Positions 6,479 to 11,168 of a stretch of 11,168 bases of DNA are shown piece after piece (positions within the stretch are counted from its first letter, which is position 1; each line of letters starts with the position of its first letter). The stretch lies in the NCBI GenBank assembly GCA_050701635.1, contig JBOGDF010000182.1, positions 1 through 11,168 of the forward strand, in the 5' to 3' direction. The DNA is from WHSM01 sp050701635 (lineage in GTDB: Bacteria; Actinomycetota; Actinomycetes; Mycobacteriales; Micromonosporaceae). The position numbers and the translations under genes were made by a program. The notes beneath the pieces were generated by a model, which was not told the DNA's origin, searched no databases, and saw nothing but the letters and a program-made list of their open reading frames with translations.

Positions 6479-7150
6479 ATGCTGCAGACCGCGATCATCG
6501 GTGCCGGACTGATCGTGGTGGGGCTGCTGGCGGCGCTGATCGGGGCCAACCAGCTGGGGCTGGCGCGTGCCGCCGCGAAGTGGGACAACGCCGAGGGGCC
6601 GCCCCGGGTCGGCCGCGGGCTGGCCACCACCGGCGTACTGGCCGGGATGCTGCTGGTCGCCGCCGGTGCCGGATATCTCACACTGCTGATCAAGCTGCCG
6701 GAGGCGACCACCACGGCCCGGGCCGGGGTCGCCATCCTCGCCGCCGTCGCGGCGCTGCTGCTGTGCATGTACCTCGCCGCCAAGATCACTGACCGGGTGG
6801 AGCTGAACGCGCTGATCCGTACGCCGTCCCGGATCCGCCGGATGCCCGGCGCCGACGCCCAGCCTGCCGGCAACCGGGCGGACCGTGCCACCCCCGAGAC
6901 ACCGTCGGACTCCGTGGTGCCGCCGACCGCCCGCCCGGGCTGGGTCTACCGCGACGCCGGCGGCGCCTGGTATCTGGTGATCTCCGCCGGTGCGGGCTAC
7001 CGGCTGGTGTCGCTGCCGGATTTCAAGCTGGTGCCGATCGGGATGGTGAAACCGCCGGTCACCGCCACCGGCAGCGTCGAGCTCGCCGTCTGGCCGCTGT
7101 CTGAGGTGCCGGGGGTACGGGAAGGGGAAGCGCACTCCACCACGATGTGA
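6479..7150 (+). CDS. Three-helix membrane protein with C-terminal soluble domain, function unknown
   Basis: A 223-aa protein starting at ATG 6479, with GAGGAG at 6467-6472 placed 6 nt upstream. Hydrophobic helices lie at about 4-24, 49-71 and 82-102. A basic, Pro/Ala-rich linker (about 111-132) leads to a small domain at about 133-212. That domain is rich in Trp, Tyr and aliphatic residues (GWVYRD, AWYLVI, YRLVSLPDFKLVPIG) and looks like a beta-rich fold. I do not recognise the family. It is the first plus-strand gene, divergent from the secretion operon, and stands 55 bp before the ribbon-helix-helix-like gene, so it may share a transcript with the folate genes. A role as accessory membrane component of the secretion locus, for example a VirB8-like scaffold, is possible. 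However, VirB8 proteins normally have one helix, so this is speculative. Confidence 0.8.
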   Translation: MLQTAIIGAGLIVVGLLAALIGANQLGLARAAAKWDNAEGPPRVGRGLATTGVLAGMLLVAAGAGYLTLLIKLPEATTTARAGVAILAAVAALLLCMYLAAKITDRVELNALIRTPSRIRRMPGADAQPAGNRADRATPETPSDSVVPPTARPGWVYRDAGGAWYLVISAGAGYRLVSLPDFKLVPIGMVKPPVTATGSVELAVWPLSEVPGVREGEAHSTTM

Positions 7151-7205
7151 CGGGATGCCACAGACCCGGCCGGGGCACGCCGGGGCAGAACAACCGGAGG
7201 TAGGT

Positions 7206-7679
7206 ATGTCTGGGGGGTCGGCGCCACACGACGGGGTCAGCGCGGGGGTAAGCGCGTCACCCGACACGGGGCAGGAACTCGCGGGCGTGGTGCCGTGGCA
7301 GGCCATCGCGCCGGCCGAGACGCTCCTGGGGGACGGTATGGCGGCGCCGGCGGAGACGGTCACACCGCTCGCGGCCGGCGACGGGATCGATCCGGCGGAA
7401 CGTACCCCCCGGTCATTCCACCTGTCTCGGCAGCTGCTGGAACGGGCCCGTGCCGCCGCGCACTGGGCAGGTCAGCAGCTGCCCCACCTGGACGAGCCGA
7501 CCAACGTCAGCGAGCTTGTGGAGCGTGCCCTGCGCGCCGAGGTCGACCGTCTGGAGCGGATGTACAACGACGGCAGCCCGTTCCCCGCGGTGCAGGGGAA
7601 GCTGCGTACCGGTCCCGGCGCCTCCGGTGTGGAACGCATCCGCCGGGCGCAGCGAGCCCGCCGCCGCCCCACGCCGTAA
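7206..7679 (+). CDS. Small protein with ribbon-helix-helix-like core, putative DNA-binding protein
   Basis: A 157-aa protein. ATG 7206 is chosen because GGAGG at 7196-7200 sits 5 nt before it; an upstream in-frame ATG at 7155 has no such site. Residues 1-65 are polar, Ala/Gly/Pro-rich and probably disordered. A short strand-like segment (TPRSFHLS, about 67-74) is followed by helix A (about 74-89) and helix B (about 99-118, NVSELVERALRAEVDRLERM). This order matches ribbon-helix-helix proteins such as CopG, ParG and centromere-binding ParB types, in which the strand enters the DNA major groove. The C-terminus (144-157) is strongly basic and could add DNA affinity. It ends 22 bp before folP. A regulator of the divergent region or a partition-type protein are both possible. 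The domain call is by eye and needs a profile search. Confidence 0.75.
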   Translation: MSGGSAPHDGVSAGVSASPDTGQELAGVVPWQAIAPAETLLGDGMAAPAETVTPLAAGDGIDPAERTPRSFHLSRQLLERARAAAHWAGQQLPHLDEPTNVSELVERALRAEVDRLERMYNDGSPFPAVQGKLRTGPGASGVERIRRAQRARRRPTP

Positions 7680-7701
7680 CGGGCGGGGTACCGTCACCTG
7701 C

Positions 7702-8547
7702 GTGGGTGATCTGCCGAGGCCGGGGCGGCCGGTGGTGATGGGCGTGCTCAACGTGACGCCCGATTCGTTCAGCGACGGTGGCCGGTACGCCGACCTCGAC
7801 GCCGCGGTCGTACACGCCGTCGAGATGCGCGCCGACGGCGCGGACGTGATCGACGTGGGAGGCGAGTCGACCCGGCCGGGCGCCGCCCGGGTGGACGCCG
7901 CCACGGAGCGCCGGCGGGTGATCCCGGTGATCGAGGCGCTCGCCGCGCAGCGGATCCCGACCAGCATCGACACCACCCGCGCCGAGGTCGCCGAGGCGGC
8001 GGTGGCGGCCGGGGCCGGCATCATCAACGACGTCTCCGGCGGGCTCGCCGACCCGAACATGGGCAAGGTGGCGGCCGCGGCCGGGTGCCCGTACGTCCTG
8101 ATGCACTGGCGCGGGCACTCCCGCGAGATGCGGCAGCTCGCGGTCTACCGCGACGTGGTGGCGGAGGTACGCGACGAGCTGGCCGCCCGGATCGACGAGG
8201 CGCTCGCCGCCGGGGTCGCGGCGGACAGGATCGTGGTCGACCCGGGGCTCGGGTTCGCCAAGACCGCCGCGCACAACTGGGCGCTCTCGGCGCACCTCGA
8301 CGTGATCATCGGGCTGGGCTTCCCGGTGCTGGTCGGTACGTCGCGCAAGTCGTACCTGGGGGCGTTGCTGGCCGGTCCGGACGGCGTACCGCGCCCGGTG
8401 GACGAGCGGGAGGCGGCCACCGTCGCCACCACCGTGCTCGCGGTCGAGGCCGGCGCCTGGGGGGTAAGGGTGCACGACGTACGCGGCAACGTGGACGCGA
8501 TCAAGGTGTGGCAGGCGACCCGCGAGGCGCGCGGGGTGGGCGGGTGA
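7702..8547 (+). CDS. folP: Dihydropteroate synthase
   Basis: FolP joins 6-hydroxymethyl-7,8-dihydropterin diphosphate with p-aminobenzoate to make dihydropteroate, and is the sulfonamide target. The chosen product has 281 aa, near the family norm. Expected motifs appear in order: MGVLNVTPDSFSDGG (13-27, with metal-site N17), DVGGESTRPG (51-60), SIDTTR (88-93), IINDVSGG (107-114), VLMHWRG (132-138), DPGLGFAK (180-187), GTSRKSYLG (212-220) and VRVHDV (255-260). The MHW version of the MHM motif is also found in mycobacterial FolP1. The start is GTG 7702, which gives a short lead-in (VGDLPRPGRP) before the first strand. The frame is open further upstream, but that stretch lies inside the preceding gene. 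Only a weak G-rich site at 7681-7688 precedes the start, so translation may depend on coupling. ATG 7738 is an alternative but would cut very close to the first motif. Confidence 0.97.
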   Translation: MGDLPRPGRPVVMGVLNVTPDSFSDGGRYADLDAAVVHAVEMRADGADVIDVGGESTRPGAARVDAATERRRVIPVIEALAAQRIPTSIDTTRAEVAEAAVAAGAGIINDVSGGLADPNMGKVAAAAGCPYVLMHWRGHSREMRQLAVYRDVVAEVRDELAARIDEALAAGVAADRIVVDPGLGFAKTAAHNWALSAHLDVIIGLGFPVLVGTSRKSYLGALLAGPDGVPRPVDEREAATVATTVLAVEAGAWGVRVHDVRGNVDAIKVWQATREARGVGG

Positions 8548-8584
8548 GCCGGGGGGACGGCTCGGGGAAGAAGGCGGCAGGGCG

Positions 8585-8956
8585 ATGGACACCATCAGAC
8601 TGACCGGGCTGCGGGCGTGGGGCCGCCACGGGGTGTACGAGTTCGAACGCGCCAAGGGCCAGGAGTTCGTGGTCGACGTGACGCTCGAGCAGGACACCCG
8701 CAAGGCCGCCGCGACCGACCAGGTCGAGGACACCACGCACTACGGCGTACTGGCCGAGCAGCTGGTGGCGGTGGTGGGCGGGGAGCCGGTCAACCTGCTG
8801 GAGACCCTGGCGGCCCGGCTCGCCGAGGTGTGCCTGACCTTTCCGCAGGTACGCGCCGCCGAGGTCACCGTCCACAAGCCACAGGCGCCGATCTCCCACG
8901 AGTTCACCGACGTCGCGGTGACCATCCGCCGCGAAGCCGACCGCGAAGCACCGTGA
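8585..8956 (+). CDS. folB: Dihydroneopterin aldolase
   Basis: FolB cleaves 7,8-dihydroneopterin to 6-hydroxymethyl-7,8-dihydropterin and glycolaldehyde, supplying the substrate of FolK. The 123-aa length is standard. HGVYEFER (15-22) carries the substrate-facing E21, equivalent to E22 of the E. coli enzyme. Y53 in THYGVLAE, E73 in LLETLA and K98 in VHKPQAPI match the other conserved active-site positions. It starts at ATG 8585, 37 bp after folP, with a modest purine-rich stretch upstream. Its TGA is shared with the GTG of folK (GTGA, 8953-8956). The enzyme normally works as a cytosolic oligomer with the site between subunits. The protein looks complete and ordinary. Confidence 0.96.
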   Translation: MDTIRLTGLRAWGRHGVYEFERAKGQEFVVDVTLEQDTRKAAATDQVEDTTHYGVLAEQLVAVVGGEPVNLLETLAARLAEVCLTFPQVRAAEVTVHKPQAPISHEFTDVAVTIRREADREAP

Positions 8957-9486
8957 CCACAGCGGTCGTCTCGCTCGGCGCCAACCTGGGCGACCGGCTG
9001 GCGGCGCTGCAGTCCGCCGCCGACGGGCTCGGCGCGCACCGGGTGTCCAGCGTGTACGAGACCCCGCCGTGGGGCGACGAGGCCCAGCCGGCGTACCTGA
9101 ACGCGGTCGTCATCGCGTCGCACCCGGGCCGGCGGCCGCGCGACTGGCTCGCGCTGGCACAGACCCTGGAAAACCAGGCAGGGAGGGTACGCGACCCCGC
9201 CCGCCGGTACGGTCCGCGCCCGTTGGACGTCGACCTCATAGACATAAGGACAGGATCCGGGGAGTCGATCGTGGACACCGACCCGGAGCTGACCCTGCCG
9301 CATCCCCGGGCGCGGCTGCGGGCGTTCGTGCTCGTACCGTGGCGGGAGCTGGAGCCGGACGCGACCGTGCCGGGCGCCGGGCCGGTGAGCGCGCTGCTCG
9401 CGGAGCCCGGTCCGGCCGCCGACGCGCCCACCGTACGGCGCCGCTCCGACCTCGTACTGCGCCCCGTGGCAGACTGCACGCGATGA
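8953..9486 (+). CDS. folK: 2-amino-4-hydroxy-6-hydroxymethyldihydropteridine pyrophosphokinase (HPPK)
   Basis: FolK transfers pyrophosphate from ATP to 6-hydroxymethyl-7,8-dihydropterin, giving the FolP substrate. The GTG start at 8953 overlaps the folB stop by 4 bp and places the typical SLGANLGDR motif at residues 7-15, giving 177 aa. Further motifs are YETPPWG (35-41), QPAYLNAV (45-52), RRYGPRPLDVDL (84-95, with the magnesium-binding pair D92 and D94) and LPHPRARLRAFVLVPW (115-130). No clear Shine-Dalgarno precedes the GTG, so translation is probably coupled to folB. The open frame extends upstream inside folB, but that part is a shadow. The C-terminal 30 residues are less conserved. Confidence 0.96.
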   Translation: MTTAVVSLGANLGDRLAALQSAADGLGAHRVSSVYETPPWGDEAQPAYLNAVVIASHPGRRPRDWLALAQTLENQAGRVRDPARRYGPRPLDVDLIDIRTGSGESIVDTDPELTLPHPRARLRAFVLVPWRELEPDATVPGAGPVSALLAEPGPAADAPTVRRRSDLVLRPVADCTR

Positions 9487-9986
9487 GCGAGCCACCCGCG
9501 CCCCAGCCTCAGCTGCGGCCCACGAATCCGGCGACCCTGTTCGTGGTGGCGCTCGGCGCCGCGGCGCTCTCGTGGGTGTTGATCGGGCGGTACTACGGCG
9601 ACGTACCGCAGCTGACCTGGTTTCCCGCGCTGACGCTCTTCATGCTGGCGGTGCTGGAGGCGATCGCGGCGCGCGCGATCAAGGCGAGGATCGACCGCCG
9701 CCCCGGTACGGAGCCGGTGGAGCCGCTGGTGGTGGCCCGGTTCGTGGTGATGGCCAAGGCGTCGTCGGTGGCCGGCGCGCTGTTCACCGGCATCTACGGC
9801 GGCGTACTGGTCTGGGTGTGGGCGGCGAGCAGCGAAAACCAGCACGCGGCGGCCGACATCGGGCCTGCCGCGCAGGGGCTGGCGGCGGCGCTGCTGCTGG
9901 TGGCGGCGGCGCTGTGGCTCGAGCGCTGCTGCCGGATACCCGAATCGGATTCGGACCGGGACGCCGAATCTCCGGACGATCGCTAA
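9483..9986 (+). CDS. DUF3180 family membrane protein
   Basis: A 167-aa protein starting at ATG 9483, overlapping the folK TGA (ATGA, 9483-9486). The N-terminus has an LRPTNPATL motif (11-19) before the first helix. Helices lie at about 18-35, 44-62, 92-113 and 128-146. RYYGD (36-40) after helix 1 and the EPLVVARFVVMAKASS segment (about 80-95) resemble the actinobacterial DUF3180 family as I know it. The last 20 residues are acidic. DUF3180 genes commonly follow folK in actinobacteria; their function is unknown, and nothing in the sequence indicates an enzyme. The 4-bp overlap suggests co-expression with folate synthesis. The family name comes from pattern recall and gene context. Confidence 0.85.
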   Translation: MSEPPAPQPQLRPTNPATLFVVALGAAALSWVLIGRYYGDVPQLTWFPALTLFMLAVLEAIAARAIKARIDRRPGTEPVEPLVVARFVVMAKASSVAGALFTGIYGGVLVWVWAASSENQHAAADIGPAAQGLAAALLLVAAALWLERCCRIPESDSDRDAESPDDR

Positions 9987-10066
9987 ACTCGCGCAATTGG
10001 TGCGCACCGACCCCCATCGGACGCGCCGAGCCACAGGGCAGCATCCCCATCCCCAGGGAGCATGTG

Positions 10067-11168
10067 ATGGCGTACGACGGTCTGAGTGAGCGTACCCAGC
10101 GGATCGACGGCTGGCCTGAGACCGGCGGTGACGAGCCGGTCGACAGCAGCCGGGACCGGCTCGGCATCCACGGCATCTGGGAAGGCGTGCTCGCCGTCCT
10201 GGTGGTGCTGGTGGCGATCGTGGCGTACCAGATCAACGCCGATTCGTTCGGCGGGGGCGGCACCCCGGGGTTCCTGCTGGCGGCGGCCGCGCTGGGATTC
10301 GTCACCGCCGGTACGGCCTGGTCGGTACGCGCCGCGGTGCCCAACCTGGCGACCGGCCCGATCGCGGCCACCGCGGCGGTGTTCTTCATCCAGCAGTCGG
10401 CGGGCGGGCTCGGGTTCGGCGTCGGGGTCACGCTGGCCGCGGCGGCCACCCTCGGTGTGGTGTTGGCGATCGTGGTGGTGGCCCTCCATGTACCGGCGTG
10501 GGCGGTGACGCTGGCGGCTGGTCTCGCGCTCGCCGGCTGGTACGGCACTCCGGCGCGGTCGCTGGAGCTGCCGGAGGAGATCACGTACGCCGCCAAGGAC
10601 CACGCGCTCTACTGGTTCGTCGGCTTCGCCGCGATCTCGCTGCTGGGCGGGCTGATCTCGCTGCTCGGGCCGTTCCGGCGCGCCGCCGGTGCGTACCGGC
10701 CCAGTGGCGACCCGGCGGAGCGCCCGGGCTTCAACGCGGGGCTCTCCGCGCTCGCCGCCCTGGTCGGCTCGTCGGTGCTGGCAGCGCTGGGCGGTGTGCT
10801 GACCGCCCTGACGCTGCGCGTCGCGACCCCCGACCCGGGCATCGCCACCACCGCGCTGGCGCTCGGCGCGGTGCTGATCGGCGGCACCAGCCTGTACGGG
10901 CGGCGCGGCGGCCTGTTCGGCACCGTGCTCGCCGTCGTACTGGTCACGGTGGGGCTGCGCCTGATCGTGGTCGAGGGGTGGCGCGTGCCGCCGCTGGCGT
11001 ACGGCGCGGTGGCGATCCTGATCGGGCTGCTGGTCACCCGGCTGGTCGAGACCCTGGGCCGTCGCCGGCGCAAGCGCGCACCGGCGCTGGAGGAGTGGAG
11101 CCCGGCCGACCGCGGGTTGCCGCCCGGCGGCATGCTCGCGCTGCCGGCCGGCCCGGCCGGCGGGGTGG
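10067..11168 (+). CDS. Polytopic membrane protein resembling RbsC/LivH-type ABC transporter permeases (3' end beyond window)
   Basis: The frame is open from ATG 10067 to the right edge (367 complete codons, no stop). AGGGAG at 10055-10060 lies 6 nt upstream, and an ATG at 10062 stops at once, so the start is clear. The first 35 residues are hydrophilic. About eight to nine hydrophobic segments follow between 38 and 340. The stretch at about 284-306 (ALGAVLIGGTSLYGRRGGLFGT) closely resembles the conserved IGGTSL-FGG-G motif near the end of RbsC-type sugar permeases, and LATG (94-97) may stand where these proteins have a (D)LSVG motif. After the last helix comes a basic, Pro-rich tail from about 341. 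Such permeases normally work with an ATPase and a binding protein, neither of which is in the window. It stands 80 bp after the DUF3180 gene, so it may have its own promoter. A substrate cannot be named. Confidence 0.8.
   Translation, partial: MAYDGLSERTQRIDGWPETGGDEPVDSSRDRLGIHGIWEGVLAVLVVLVAIVAYQINADSFGGGGTPGFLLAAAALGFVTAGTAWSVRAAVPNLATGPIAATAAVFFIQQSAGGLGFGVGVTLAAAATLGVVLAIVVVALHVPAWAVTLAAGLALAGWYGTPARSLELPEEITYAAKDHALYWFVGFAAISLLGGLISLLGPFRRAAGAYRPSGDPAERPGFNAGLSALAALVGSSVLAALGGVLTALTLRVATPDPGIATTALALGAVLIGGTSLYGRRGGLFGTVLAVVLVTVGLRLIVVEGWRVPPLAYGAVAILIGLLVTRLVETLGRRRRKRAPALEEWSPADRGLPPGGMLALPAGPAGGV

Noticed and set aside
6251..7363. 370-codon minus-strand frame spanning the divergent region
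   Set aside because: Most of it is antisense to the three-helix membrane protein and RHH-like genes, which have good ribosome sites. Only its last nine codons are kept, as a speculative leader ORF.
7507..8736. 409-codon minus-strand open frame opposite folP and folB
   Set aside because: It is antisense to two certain enzymes, with no coherent protein features.
9984..10005. TAAACT -10-like element and a gcgca/tgcgc hairpin before the permease-like gene
   Set aside because: No matching -35 element was found and the stem is only 5 bp, too weak to call a promoter or terminator.

Overview
The window is very GC-rich and uses GTG starts, 4-bp stop/start overlaps and G/C-ending codons. Together with an actinobacterial folP-folB-folK-DUF3180 gene string this points to an actinomycete, most likely in or near the Micromonosporaceae. 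The family assignment is an inference from gene order and sequence style, not from a search.

Left half (positions 1-6214, minus strand): a compact, translationally coupled operon that looks like the inner-membrane core of a type IV secretion/conjugation machine. In transcription order it encodes a 101-aa two-helix pilin-like protein (VirB2 position), a 120-aa PrgI/VirB3-like membrane protein, a 1270-aa VirB4-type ATPase with intact Walker A and B motifs between very long Pro/Ala/Ser-rich tails, and a polytopic TrbL/VirB6-like membrane protein that runs off the left edge. This is the canonical VirB2-B3-B4-B6 order. No relaxase, coupling protein, VirB8 or lytic enzyme is visible, so the substrate (DNA or protein) is unknown.

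Middle (6215-6478): an AT-richer divergent intergenic region with overlapping candidate promoters for both directions, a perfect 12-bp palindrome, a related imperfect copy, an 18-bp inverted repeat and a possible 9-codon leader ORF.

Right half (6479-11168, plus strand): an unrecognised three-helix membrane protein with a C-terminal soluble domain, a small protein with a ribbon-helix-helix-like core, then folP, folB and folK (three steps of dihydrofolate synthesis) and a DUF3180 membrane protein. folB/folK and folK/DUF3180 overlap by 4 bp. After 80 bp comes a polytopic protein resembling RbsC/LivH-type ABC permeases, cut by the right edge.

The most notable feature is a chromosome-style secretion locus set directly against a housekeeping folate operon. 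The membrane protein and the putative DNA-binding protein between them are candidates for accessory or regulatory partners of the secretion genes. No RNA genes, insertion sequences, CRISPR arrays or convincing terminators were seen.
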